From Serratia marcescens (GTDB lineage: Bacteria > Pseudomonadota > Gammaproteobacteria > Enterobacterales > Enterobacteriaceae), in NCBI GenBank assembly GCA_015548865.1, contig JADMXW010000009.1:1-64000 (forward strand): DNA of 64,000 bases. The letters run 5' to 3'. A program made the position numbers and the translations under genes. Under the pieces are notes generated by a model. The model was given only the letters and a program-made list of their open reading frames with translations. It made no database searches and had not been told where the DNA came from. This document shows, piece by piece, positions 55,893 through 64,000 of the stretch (position 1 is the stretch's first letter; every line of letters starts with the position of its first letter).

Positions 55893-56558
55893 CTATGATG
55901 CCAGTTCCAGGTATTGTGTCACCAATCCCTTAGATAATAGTGTCCACCCATCCAGCACGACAAATAATACCAACTTGATTGGCACCGAAATCGTTACTGG
56001 GCTCATCATCATCATACCTAACGCCAGTAAAATACTGGAAACCAATAGATCAATAACAACAAAAGGCAGATAAAGATAAAAACCTATTTTAAATGCACTC
56101 TTAATCTCACTTAATGCATACGCAGGTAATAACGCAAGGATAGAAATACGCTCTTCTTCATTGACCTCAATATCGGGGTTATCTCCACGTTGATGGTGGG
56201 CACGCTCAAAAAACTGAGCTAATTCGACATCAGAGTATTTCTCAAGGTAATTGCGATAGCTATCCAGCCCATTTTCCACAAAATGTAATACCGATTGGCT
56301 GTCTCTCGTATCAACATTAGCTTGCTGAAATTGTTCATAGCCACTCTTCACGACCGGCATCATAACAAAAAATGACAAAACCAACGCAACGCCATTCAAT
56401 GTCATATTAGAGGGAACTTGCTGTAGCCCCAGTGCATTTCGTACCATAACAAAGACAATCGAAAACTTTATATAACATGTTCCACACGCTATCAAAAAAG
56501 GAAGTAGCGTCGAAAATGCCAGTATCGCGATCAGAGAAATATCATTACCGTATGGCAT
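55893..56558 (-). CDS. spaP: Export apparatus protein SpaP/SctR
   Basis: Pentameric core of the export gate. The 221-residue product (SpaP 224) starts MPYGNDISLIAILAFSTLLP and contains VRNALGLQQVPSNMTLNGVAL and ALLPAYALSEIKSAFKIGFY, nearly the same as Salmonella (quoted in parts). The 11 codons upstream are open but overlap spaO and have no homology. It overlaps spaO by 14 bases. Confidence 0.96.
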   Translation of the reverse strand: MPYGNDISLIAILAFSTLLPFLIACGTCYIKFSIVFVMVRNALGLQQVPSNMTLNGVALVLSFFVMMPVVKSGYEQFQQANVDTRDSQSVLHFVENGLDSYRNYLEKYSDVELAQFFERAHHQRGDNPDIEVNEEERISILALLPAYALSEIKSAFKIGFYLYLPFVVIDLLVSSILLALGMMMMSPVTISVPIKLVLFVVLDGWTLLSKGLVTQYLELAS

Positions 56559-57489
56559 CACCAGCCTCTTGGTAAATATCTTTGACTTCAATGCCTAAAC
56601 GGTCCTCAACCCACACAAGTTCACCTTTGGCAACGGGTGTACCATTAGCAACAATCAGTATATTTTGCTCTGCATCAGGATGGCATGGGATAATCTGACC
56701 TTGATAAAAGGACTCAAGTTCTGCAACGGTCAGAGTACTTTGTTGCAATACCATATTAAGCTTTACTTTTATCCCGTTACGCGAGCGTACTGACGTTACC
56801 TCCACTTCATTTTCTTGAGCCAGTAGAGAAGAGTCCTTTTCATTATCTAACATTGGAATTACATCACTTTCATCAAACATAAATCCCTCCTCAATTTTGG
56901 TAAAGTGCCCCAAAACATCTGTCGATGAGGCAACTGTGCATTCTTCGTGGTTAACCAATATCACATCACCCAGTTGTATCTGCTTTAGCAATCCCATAGA
57001 GATAATGCTGTGACCAATTTGAAATTGAATGGGTAAAGGCAACGTTCCAGCATTCAAATGACGGGTCTCCCTCTCCGGCATCTCGTGCGTCGGAAAAGCA
57101 TGCAACCATATACGCCCTTGCGGTGTCATGCAGGCATAGGTATAGGGAGGAATAAAGGAACTGTTCACCCGTCCTTTACTTTCCAGCCGCTGATACGCAA
57201 GGTCTGGTGGCAGTCCCTCAATCGGTTGTTCGCAATTGAGAAACAGCGTTTCCAACTGAGTTAGTGACCAGGATGTACTGGAAAGTACTGCACTCTGCGG
57301 TAGCCGTTGGCAAAACCATCCCTCCAGATCAATAATGCCTTCCCATCCGGTATCGGCCACGAAATGCAGCAAGTGGTTTCCAGGAACAATATGTTGGCGT
57401 ATATCGAACCCTTGATTCTGCCAAGTATTCACCCAGCGGCGTTTAATCAGCTCGCGCATCGAATAGCTGCGTAGATGTTGACCAATCAC
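56545..57489 (-). CDS. spaO: Sorting-platform pod protein SpaO/SctQ
   Basis: Cytoplasmic C-ring or pod protein that recruits chaperone-effector complexes. The 314-residue product (SpaO 303) has two SPOA domains, the second from about residue 238 (VKLNMVLQQSTLTVAELESF, then DRLGIEVKDIY). The start is a GTG overlapping the invJ stop; alignment with SpaO favours a start here rather than the ATG ten codons on. An internal start with a strong ribosome binding site exists at 56880. Confidence 0.92.
   Translation of the reverse strand: MIGQHLRSYSMRELIKRRWVNTWQNQGFDIRQHIVPGNHLLHFVADTGWEGIIDLEGWFCQRLPQSAVLSSTSWSLTQLETLFLNCEQPIEGLPPDLAYQRLESKGRVNSSFIPPYTYACMTPQGRIWLHAFPTHEMPERETRHLNAGTLPLPIQFQIGHSIISMGLLKQIQLGDVILVNHEECTVASSTDVLGHFTKIEEGFMFDESDVIPMLDNEKDSSLLAQENEVEVTSVRSRNGIKVKLNMVLQQSTLTVAELESFYQGQIIPCHPDAEQNILIVANGTPVAKGELVWVEDRLGIEVKDIYQEAGDAIR
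56878..56892 (-). promoter_or_regulatory. Internal ribosome binding site and start within spaO
   Basis: GAGGAGGG is followed by ATTT and an in-frame ATG (MFDESDVIPM). It would give a 111-residue C-terminal SpaO product with the second SPOA domain, ending at 56545. Short SctQ products made this way are known in Salmonella, Shigella and Yersinia. Confidence 0.75.
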
Positions 57490-58466
57490 ACACTTTCCTC
57501 ATCAGCCTGTGGTTTGCGTTCTTGCCTGGGCCGTTCCTCTTCCTCATAAAACACCCATTCTGGCTCGGCCTGGCCTTGGCCTTCATAATCAGCTAATCGC
57601 TGGTGAACCAACGGATCTGATACGTGTAAAACGTGTGGTGTTTTAGCATGCCCACCTAACTGCACATTGACCTGATGACCATCTCCCCAGTCGGAAAAAG
57701 CGTATAATAATTGACTCTCTGATGAGGATTCATTCAACACAACAGTACCCGTGTTTTTTAGCATTACCTCCGTTTGAAGTGACTGTCGGGCTGATCCGGA
57801 AAATGCATTTTCGCTCCCACGCGGCATATTCTCTCCAGTGAAAGTTCGTTGCTGTGATTCGTTTGTTAGCAAAGCGGCAGAGGACAAATACTCTCTTTCA
57901 GCCCTACTGCGGGTACTTTTTGAGGAAGCATCCGCGGGCGGCATAACATTCGTATCTGTATCCAGACTCAATATTGCCGCGTGAAGAGTTGTATCACGAC
58001 GCTCCTGAGATGTAATGACCGTAGCCGCGCCCTGGAGTCCTCCAATTACGGCAACCTTTTCACCGGTAGCAACACCGGTACGTGATGCAGAAGAATCCAG
58101 ATCTGTTTTTGTTTTACGTTTTAAAACCACGTTATCGAGCCGTAGATCAGTACTATTGGTGTCTATTTTCTTGGCTGTTTTAGTCGCGTCTGAATGCGAA
58201 TCCATCACACCCAACTGATTAAATTTTACTGGCGAAGCTTCTCTCAACGTCCCCACACTTGTATGCAGTTCAGGTAATGTCGTATAAGGAAGAGGTAGAG
58301 AAGATGTCATATGGGGAAAAATACTTTCACCCACACCTTTCTTTTCCTGTTTTGCCTTTTGCTTAAGCGCATTTAAAGCAATATGTTCCAAACTTTGCGT
58401 AACACAGTCTTCAGCACCGAGATACTTCCCATTAGATGAGGCTGTTACTCCATTACTCGTCGCCAT
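57486..58466 (-). CDS. invJ: Needle-length control protein InvJ/SpaN/SctP
   Basis: Secreted ruler that sets needle length and triggers substrate switching. The 326-residue product (InvJ 336) is variable in sequence, as usual; the assignment rests on position between invI and spaO, size, hydrophilic Ser/Thr-rich composition, and a C-terminal part with SDWGDGHQVNVQLG and VSDPLVHQRLADYE, as in SpaN/InvJ. It overlaps the invI end by 22 bases. Confidence 0.85.
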   Translation of the reverse strand: MATSNGVTASSNGKYLGAEDCVTQSLEHIALNALKQKAKQEKKGVGESIFPHMTSSLPLPYTTLPELHTSVGTLREASPVKFNQLGVMDSHSDATKTAKKIDTNSTDLRLDNVVLKRKTKTDLDSSASRTGVATGEKVAVIGGLQGAATVITSQERRDTTLHAAILSLDTDTNVMPPADASSKSTRSRAEREYLSSAALLTNESQQRTFTGENMPRGSENAFSGSARQSLQTEVMLKNTGTVVLNESSSESQLLYAFSDWGDGHQVNVQLGGHAKTPHVLHVSDPLVHQRLADYEGQGQAEPEWVFYEEEERPRQERKPQADEESV

Positions 58467-58900
58467 GATATTCTCTCCTCAATTTCATTATCTTCCATCC
58501 TTGCATCACTAATACGCTTATTTTTTCGCATCTGCTTTTGTAACAACTCATATTTTTTTATTTTTCTATCTAGCTGTTTTCTTTTTTCAAAGACAGCTTG
58601 ACGCTCTTGTTCACATTTTTCCTGTTCAAGTTCTTTTTGAGACTTCTGAACCTTAATATCTGCCAATTTTCTTTTTAATGATCCCTGACGTCGTTGTATT
58701 GCAAAAATTTTTGCTTTATCAGTGTCGCCCCCAGGATACAAACTTCGACTAAGTTTCTCGATAGCCAATATCTCTTTCTCGAACATATCCATTTGAGTTA
58801 TTAATATATTGTGCTCTATTTTCTTTCTGTTGAGCAAAACTTCATTACGTTGAATTTTTAACGCAACATGTCCAACCAACGTTTTCATTTCACGAAGCAT
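58445..58900 (-). CDS. invI: ATPase central stalk protein InvI/SpaM/SctO
   Basis: Coiled-coil stalk that links the ATPase to the export gate InvA. The 151-residue product (InvI 147) is almost entirely charged helix, for example [20 protein letters not shown]. It overlaps invC by 11 bases and invJ by 22. Confidence 0.88.
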   Translation of the reverse strand: MLREMKTLVGHVALKIQRNEVLLNRKKIEHNILITQMDMFEKEILAIEKLSRSLYPGGDTDKAKIFAIQRRQGSLKRKLADIKVQKSQKELEQEKCEQERQAVFEKRKQLDRKIKKYELLQKQMRKNKRISDARMEDNEIEERISWRRVME

Positions 58901-60182
58901 GACGTCTCATCTCATCGATGATCGTATTAAAATTAGCATGTTCGTCTACGCGTTGTTTTAGCCACGCAAACAGACGATCGCGTTTATTCATCGCTCTATC
59001 ATTCTCTTCATTCTCACCTGGTTGATACTCACCCAAATCGACAAAGAGTTGCAGCTCATCAATTTTTGCCAAAATACGACGTAACTCCCCCGCATAATGA
59101 AGATGTTCACTACCACAAACTTGGTTCGTAACACGACTAACACTGTTCAGAACATCAATAGCTGGATAGTGATTCTTTGCAGCTAGCTTGCGACTAAGAT
59201 AGATATGTCCATCAAGGATTGAGCGAATTTCTTCTGCAATAGGGTCTGGCTCATCATCACTTTCCAAGAGGACGGTGTAATAGGCCGTGATACTGCCAGT
59301 CTGTGTTACACCTGGACGTTCCAATAGTTTTGGCAAAGCATCAAATACTGATGCTGGATAGCCACGCCGCGCAGGTGATTCTCCTGTCGCCAGCGCAACA
59401 TCACGTAACGCCCTGGCATAGCGAGTAATCGAATCCAGAAAAAGTACGACATTCATACCCGCATCACGAAAGTATTCAGCAATAGTGGTTGCCACCTGTG
59501 CCGCGTTGCAACGATTTAGAGACGAATAATCCGAAGTTGCAAAAACCAAAACACACTTGCTTTGACGATCAGACTGGCGCAATGCTTCGATAAACTCAGT
59601 CACCTCACGTCCACGCTCTCCCACTAGCGCAATGACAAATACATCTGCTTGCGATTGTTCGATAAGCATGTGCATCAACGTCGTTTTGCCACACCCTGCC
59701 GAAGCAAAAATGCCCATACGCTGACCAACACCGCACGTCATTAGTCCGTCAATGGCCCTGATTCCCGTCAAAAACGGTTGTCTAATCCCGACCCTGTCCT
59801 GATACAGCGGAGGAGGCGCATCAATTGTTCTACGCTGCCAGGCAAACCCTTTATCCATCCCAGCTAATCGTTCCACTACTTCCCCAAAGGGATTGAGTAC
59901 ACAGCCCAAAAGATCGTGACTAAGCGCCACAGACAACCCTGCGCCGGTTGGACAAATTACAGCCTCTCTCGATAAGCCCTGTGCGTTCCCCATTAAGCTC
60001 AGTAACGTTGTGTCACCGTGAAATCCTAATACCTGAGCTCGTGCCAAAACATCTGATTGGCTCCAGCCTTGGCGCACTTCGCAGACTTCCCCGACAGTCA
60101 CGCCAGGTAGCCGCGCTTCAATAATGGCACCTGAAAGACGCAAAGGATGCGCTTGTGGACGTAAAAGCTGCCGGTTCACCAT
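58890..60182 (-). CDS. invC: Type III secretion ATPase InvC/SctN
   Basis: Hexameric ATPase that unfolds and releases substrates from chaperones. The 430-residue product (InvC 431) has Walker A SAGCGKT at 161-167, Walker [18 protein letters not shown] (with [18 protein letters not shown] after it), and the FliI-family C-terminal domain. ATG overlaps the invB stop (TAATG). Confidence 0.97.
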   Translation of the reverse strand: MVNRQLLRPQAHPLRLSGAIIEARLPGVTVGEVCEVRQGWSQSDVLARAQVLGFHGDTTLLSLMGNAQGLSREAVICPTGAGLSVALSHDLLGCVLNPFGEVVERLAGMDKGFAWQRRTIDAPPPLYQDRVGIRQPFLTGIRAIDGLMTCGVGQRMGIFASAGCGKTTLMHMLIEQSQADVFVIALVGERGREVTEFIEALRQSDRQSKCVLVFATSDYSSLNRCNAAQVATTIAEYFRDAGMNVVLFLDSITRYARALRDVALATGESPARRGYPASVFDALPKLLERPGVTQTGSITAYYTVLLESDDEPDPIAEEIRSILDGHIYLSRKLAAKNHYPAIDVLNSVSRVTNQVCGSEHLHYAGELRRILAKIDELQLFVDLGEYQPGENEENDRAMNKRDRLFAWLKQRVDEHANFNTIIDEMRRHAS

Positions 60183-60583
60183 TAGCGAATAACCCCCAGC
60201 AAAGTTTCTTGTTGCTGGAAGAATTCATCCATAGCGTCAGCAAACCGTAAACCGCTGGTGAGATAATCAGGATGTACTAAGCCCTTTAACTCAATGGTGT
60301 CACTGTTAATAGTAAGTTGTAGCTGCCCCGTCATCGCAAACTGGCATCCTTCCATAATTTTCTCTTGGATTTGAGCTGCGTTATGCTGCAATAAGCCAGG
60401 CGTGTTATCACACAGTTGCGACCAGATCCAGATTTGCCCATCAACGTTACTGATTAATAAACTAGGATAATTTTCAAAATCTAACGCAATTGTTGAGTGT
60501 CCATCAAAATCAGTCAGAATTGATTCATCAACACCGCTATGCAGTAGCGCATCACGAACTAACGTTACAATATCAATATACAT
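60182..60583 (-). CDS. invB: Effector chaperone InvB/SpaK
   Basis: Class IB chaperone for several effectors, including SipA in Salmonella. The 133-residue product (InvB 135) is acidic, with an alpha-beta fold typical for these chaperones and the stretch [20 protein letters not shown]. Located between invA and invC, its usual place. Its likely client here is the SipA-position protein. Confidence 0.9.
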   Translation of the reverse strand: MYIDIVTLVRDALLHSGVDESILTDFDGHSTIALDFENYPSLLISNVDGQIWIWSQLCDNTPGLLQHNAAQIQEKIMEGCQFAMTGQLQLTINSDTIELKGLVHPDYLTSGLRFADAMDEFFQQQETLLGVIR

Positions 60584-60599
60584 TCCAACTATTCCTTTA

Positions 60600-62648
60600 T
60601 TAAATTGTCTTCACAACATTGATTGACACCGTATCGGTGATTTCCCCGAACGACATAACTTCAAGATCTTTAAAGCGTGATTCCAAGAATCGTTTTAAAA
60701 AACGGCGTATATCTACCGAAGAGAGCACCACCAAATCTTTACAAGACACCGCTACACTCTCCATTGCCAAAGCAAACCTATCAATCAACTCGTCTGCAAC
60801 GGAAGGTTCAAGATGAAGAAATACACCCGTCGATGTATTTCTAATACTCTGACGAATCTGATCTTCAAACTCCACGGATAACATAATCACACGAAGAGAA
60901 TTACCCACAGAAAACTTATGACAGATATAACGTGAAAGCGCACCACGGACATGTTCCACCAGTGAAATAACTTCTTTTTCACGAGGAGCCCACTGTGCCA
61001 ATGCCTCCATAATCAGCCGCATATTGCGTACAGAAATACGCTCACTCAATAAGCGTTGCAATACTTCTGAAATTCGCTGAATTGTTGCATGACGCATAAC
61101 TTCTTTCATTAAATCGGGATATTTCTCTTCCATCTTATCAAGAATATTTTTTGTTTCCTGAACACCGAAATACTCATTGACATGACGGATCAGCACAGCA
61201 GCCAACGTGTAATACATTTCATCAATGCTATTACGTAACTGGTACCCTAGTGCTGCTACTGACTCTCGCTGCTCCTCTGCAATCCATTGCATATTCTCGA
61301 CGGTCCATACAGGTACTCCGAGTTGAAGTAATTCTTCAGAACCGTTAACAACACGATAGTAGTTGAATTTTATTTGAAAACGCTCTGCGCTGATCTCATT
61401 GATTAAAACAGATACGGTTTCCGGCTCAACATGCTCCGATGCCCTCAGTGCTATCTCTGGAAGGTTTATGCCATAGTCAATGAAAAACTGGCTTCGAAAA
61501 CGCTCTGTAATATTTGCTTTGCCAAGGATCTGTGCATCACTTTTGTTTACGACGAGAATCAAGGGTACTGTCTCTGCTGAAACAGCATCCAGGTTACTAA
61601 TAACCCCCAGCGCGCTTTCCCCCTCAGAAAGTGCATCTTCTTCATACTGCCCATGTGATACCGCCGTATTCTTATTGGCATCTGTATTCTTATTTTTCCA
61701 ATGTTGGTAGCCGTAGAGCCCCGAGAGAAACAGTGCCAATATCATGAATACTGAAAAGGGGAACCCGGGCAGGCTACCAATACCGAGGGCAATAATCGCT
61801 GCGATTACCAACACTGAAGGGTTGGTGAAAAGCTGATCAACGATGGTGCGCCCCATGTTGTCGCCATCGCCATTAACACGAGTGACAATAAAACCAGCAC
61901 CAATAGCAATCAATAACGCCGGTATTTGTGCAACCAGGCCATCACCAATCGTTAACTTCGTATAGGTAGACAGCGCGGTTGACATATCCATGCCATGAAT
62001 GGATACCCCGACGCAGATACCACCAATAAAGTTAATAAAGATGACAATGATACCGGCAATAGCATCGCCTTTGATAAACTTCATTGCACCATCGAAAGAG
62101 CCATAGAGCTGGCTCTCACGCTCAACCACGCTACGCCGAGACATGGCATCATCAGCATCAATCGAACCCGTGCGCAAATCAGCATCAATACTCATTTGTT
62201 TCCCAGGCATTCCATCCAGAGAAAAACGAGCAGCAACCTCCGCGACACGCTCAGCACCTTTGGTTATTACCATAAACTGCACAATGGTCACTATCGCAAA
62301 AATGACAAAACCAACGACCAGGCTATCCCCAATAACAAACTCACCGAAAGTGGAAATAATATCCCCTGCATCTGCATCATTTAATATAAGACGACTGGTG
62401 CTTACGGATAATGCTAATCGAAACAGTGTCGTAATCAATAACACCGCAGGAAATGTCGAAAAGCTAAGTATTCTATCAATATAAAATGATGCCAAAAAAA
62501 CCAAAATGGATAAAACAATGTTTAATCCGATCAAAAAATCAACCAAGTAAGTTGGTAATGGAATCACCAACATGGAAATGATCACAACAATCAATATAAG
62601 AATAAAGAGTTCCGGATGGTTCCTTACCCGGTTTAAAAAGTCAATCAT
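60600..62648 (-). CDS. invA: Export gate protein InvA/SctV
   Basis: Nonameric export gate. The 682-residue product (InvA 685) has about eight N-terminal membrane helices (residues 15-320), with FHIPEP-family blocks RFSLDGMPGKQMSIDADLR and GSFDGAMKFIKGDAIAG (quoted in parts). The cytoplasmic ring domain (about 350-682) carries LILVVNKSDAQILG and VLIRHVNEYFGVQETKNIL. Confidence 0.97.
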   Translation of the reverse strand: MIDFLNRVRNHPELFILILIVVIISMLVIPLPTYLVDFLIGLNIVLSILVFLASFYIDRILSFSTFPAVLLITTLFRLALSVSTSRLILNDADAGDIISTFGEFVIGDSLVVGFVIFAIVTIVQFMVITKGAERVAEVAARFSLDGMPGKQMSIDADLRTGSIDADDAMSRRSVVERESQLYGSFDGAMKFIKGDAIAGIIVIFINFIGGICVGVSIHGMDMSTALSTYTKLTIGDGLVAQIPALLIAIGAGFIVTRVNGDGDNMGRTIVDQLFTNPSVLVIAAIIALGIGSLPGFPFSVFMILALFLSGLYGYQHWKNKNTDANKNTAVSHGQYEEDALSEGESALGVISNLDAVSAETVPLILVVNKSDAQILGKANITERFRSQFFIDYGINLPEIALRASEHVEPETVSVLINEISAERFQIKFNYYRVVNGSEELLQLGVPVWTVENMQWIAEEQRESVAALGYQLRNSIDEMYYTLAAVLIRHVNEYFGVQETKNILDKMEEKYPDLMKEVMRHATIQRISEVLQRLLSERISVRNMRLIMEALAQWAPREKEVISLVEHVRGALSRYICHKFSVGNSLRVIMLSVEFEDQIRQSIRNTSTGVFLHLEPSVADELIDRFALAMESVAVSCKDLVVLSSVDIRRFLKRFLESRFKDLEVMSFGEITDTVSINVVKTI

Positions 62649-62664
62649 CCTACCAACCTATTTA

Positions 62665-63801
62665 TTAAAAATCATTTCGTGGTTTTCGTTGCTCAATTCG
62701 CTCATAACAAAATTCTGTATTTAGACGCTCTTCAAAAGATGCCAACAAATTTACTCTTTCTTCATTTGAAAAAAAAATCTCATGTGGTAATTTTTTGCAG
62801 TGATGGTAAATCATCTGCAATACAGTCGCACATCTCTTATGCTCTGCAAACCGTAAAAAATATCCGATTGTTTGCGAAAGCATTGTATCCAAGTCATTCG
62901 TTTTTTCGATCATACCAAAGAGAAGCAGCAGCCATGTTTCTTCTTTTTCATCAACATCACGAATGATATTATTCGTGAGTAACCCTTGTACAAATAAAAT
63001 ATCACTTGATCGGATACGCTTTATTTGCTTCATCCTTGATTGGAGAAAAAAGAACTCCGAGTGACTACAACTGGGATCCGCTGCATCGATATCTGCCAGC
63101 AATGCATCTTCCATAAACGTGGTCAAAATCCCTCTTTTTTCGACACCGTAGGTTGATATCCACGTCTGGTACTGCATCAGATCCGACTCATCATTGACTA
63201 AAAAATGCCGATAACTTTCGCGAAGCAATGCAGGCGTTAACTGTAACGTAGTGCCTAGCAGCCGCGCTTTTAACGCAACATTTATTCCTGCTTTAAGCCG
63301 CTTAGGGTTGGCTTCCTTTTCAACCTGAGATAGCAAATCCTTAAGGCGTTTCCGGCGTAGTTCATCCAAATTACGCCGATACAGGATTTCACGTAAAACC
63401 ATCACCAGATCGCTTTCATCAGGAAACAACGAACGTGCCTGCTGTAATAAACGCGTGATAGCAGAGCCTTCTTTTCCATTCAGGGTCTGAATCAGTTTGC
63501 CAACCTTAGGCCGAGCATCATCATCTAATACCCGATCAAAACTGCTTTCCTCCATTGCGCTTGATTTCTTTTCATACTCTCTGCGCAAACGAAATCTCCC
63601 AGCTGCGGCAGACATTTCATCTGCCGCATAATAAGACTTCTGCGATCTGGCGGCAGGTGAAAGGTCTTCCCTATCCTGCATTTCATCACCAGATGATACA
63701 TTGTGCTGTTCAGCCAAAATGCTTTTTTCTGCACTCTGTTTCTCCCGCCGAGCGATTAAAAGCTGGAGATTTGTATTACTGCTCCCAACACTTATCGCCA
63801 T
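62665..63801 (-). CDS. invE: Gatekeeper protein InvE/SctW
   Basis: Controls the order of secretion, holding effectors back until translocators have left. The 378-residue product (InvE 372) has a disordered secretion-signal N terminus and the helical HrpJ/YopN-type domains, with GSAITRLLQQARSLFPDESD and DLVMVLREILYRR. It overlaps the invG stop by 10 bases. Confidence 0.92.
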   Translation of the reverse strand: MAISVGSSNTNLQLLIARREKQSAEKSILAEQHNVSSGDEMQDREDLSPAARSQKSYYAADEMSAAAGRFRLRREYEKKSSAMEESSFDRVLDDDARPKVGKLIQTLNGKEGSAITRLLQQARSLFPDESDLVMVLREILYRRNLDELRRKRLKDLLSQVEKEANPKRLKAGINVALKARLLGTTLQLTPALLRESYRHFLVNDESDLMQYQTWISTYGVEKRGILTTFMEDALLADIDAADPSCSHSEFFFLQSRMKQIKRIRSSDILFVQGLLTNNIIRDVDEKEETWLLLLFGMIEKTNDLDTMLSQTIGYFLRFAEHKRCATVLQMIYHHCKKLPHEIFFSNEERVNLLASFEERLNTEFCYERIEQRKPRNDF

Positions 63802-64000
63802 TTCTGGCTGTCCAAATAGTTCGTCATCCAGTTTTGCAATTGATCGTTGCCGAGGTCTTTACGTATATCGTTAATCATCGTATGCGCATCCGGTGATAAC
63901 GGTGAATCAATCTCTCTTGGCTGGATCAAGAACACCCGGACCATACTTGAATCTCGATCTCGAGAATAACGGAACATTTTTCCAAGCATGGGAATATCAC
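63792..64000 (-). CDS. invG: Secretin InvG/SctC, C-terminal fragment
   Basis: Only the last 68 codons lie in the window; the gene continues past the right edge. DIPMLGKMFRYSRDRDSSMV and RVFLIQPREI match the end of the secretin domain and the S domain that binds the pilotin. It forms the outer-membrane ring of the needle complex. Confidence 0.9.
   Translation of the reverse strand, partial: DIPMLGKMFRYSRDRDSSMVRVFLIQPREIDSPLSPDAHTMINDIRKDLGNDQLQNWMTNYLDSQKWR

Larger units (their letters stand above)
40968..64000 (-). other. SPI-1/Ysa-type type III secretion gene cluster
   Basis: Twenty-six minus-strand genes, most of them overlapping or within a few bases, run from invG (window end) to a lipoprotein gene. 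The order inv-spa-sic-sip-iacP-prg-org in one direction is unlike Salmonella, where hilD-hilA and other genes separate sip from prg. It recalls the Ysa and PSI-2 type arrangement. All export-apparatus genes are intact. Codon usage and composition are more AT-rich from sipB to orgB than in the core genome. Confidence 0.93.

Noticed and set aside
39029-64000. Flagellar export genes as an alternative reading of the cluster
   Set aside because: Needle, translocator and tip proteins, InvE, and the SPI-1-type PrgH/PrgK are present and no flagellar structural gene is seen.

Overview
This is a chromosomal segment of an enterobacterial genome. Gene content and order of the first 27 kb match the Escherichia coli clpB-recA-pncC neighbourhood almost gene for gene: the 5' end of a 16S rRNA gene, clpB, pgeF, rluD, bamD, raiA, pheL-pheA, tyrA-aroF, yfiL, rplS-trmD-rimM-rpsP, ffh, ypjD, luxS, micA, gshA, yqaA-yqaB, three tRNA-Arg, tRNA-Ser, csrA, alaS, recX-recA, pncC. 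The protein sequences are close to, but not identical with, E. coli. Together with several chemoreceptors and a KDG-kinase-like gene this suggests a member of Enterobacterales, perhaps Pectobacteriaceae (Pectobacterium/Brenneria relatives). The genus cannot be fixed from the sequence alone.

Layout. 1-11.6 kb: rRNA promoters and core housekeeping genes, with readable regulation (rrn P1/P2 and boxA, a sigma-32 promoter for clpB, a class II CRP site for raiA, the pheL attenuator, a TyrR-like box before aroF). 11.6-12.6 kb: an AT-rich gene of unknown function where E. coli has yfiR-dgcN-yfiB. 12.7-27.1 kb: translation and SRP genes, luxS, the sigma-E dependent sRNA MicA, gshA, tRNAs, csrA, alaS and recA with a LexA box. 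27.1-32.7 kb: small accessory genes (acetyltransferase, SRPBCC protein, marC, grxB, isochorismatase-like hydrolase, PfkB sugar kinase) and two candidate untranslated RNAs. 33.2-38.1 kb: two chemoreceptors flanking a degenerate EAL-HDOD protein.

39.0-64.0 kb: a nearly complete type III secretion system of the SPI-1/Ysa (Inv-Mxi-Spa) family, all on the minus strand. Read in transcription order it is invG (cut by the window end), invE, invA, invB, invC, invI, invJ, spaO, spaP, spaQ, spaR, spaS, sicA, sipB, sipC, sipD, a SipA-position repeat protein, an acyl-carrier protein (iacP), prgH, prgI, prgJ, prgK, orgA, orgB, a small acidic protein, a lipoprotein and a HilA-type regulator. It contains export gate, ATPase and stalk, C-ring, needle, inner rod, basal rings, tip and translocon, with their chaperones. 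No sicP/sptP or iagB is seen between iacP and prgH; invF and invH would lie beyond the window if present.

Most unusual items: the SipA-position protein, whose C-terminal part carries four copies of a Tyr-x-Gly-Pro/Thr-Gly-Arg motif where an actin-binding domain would be expected; a strong internal ribosome binding site in spaO; the unknown AT-rich gene at 11.6 kb; and an orphan minus-strand terminator at 30.0 kb that points to an unannotated small RNA.
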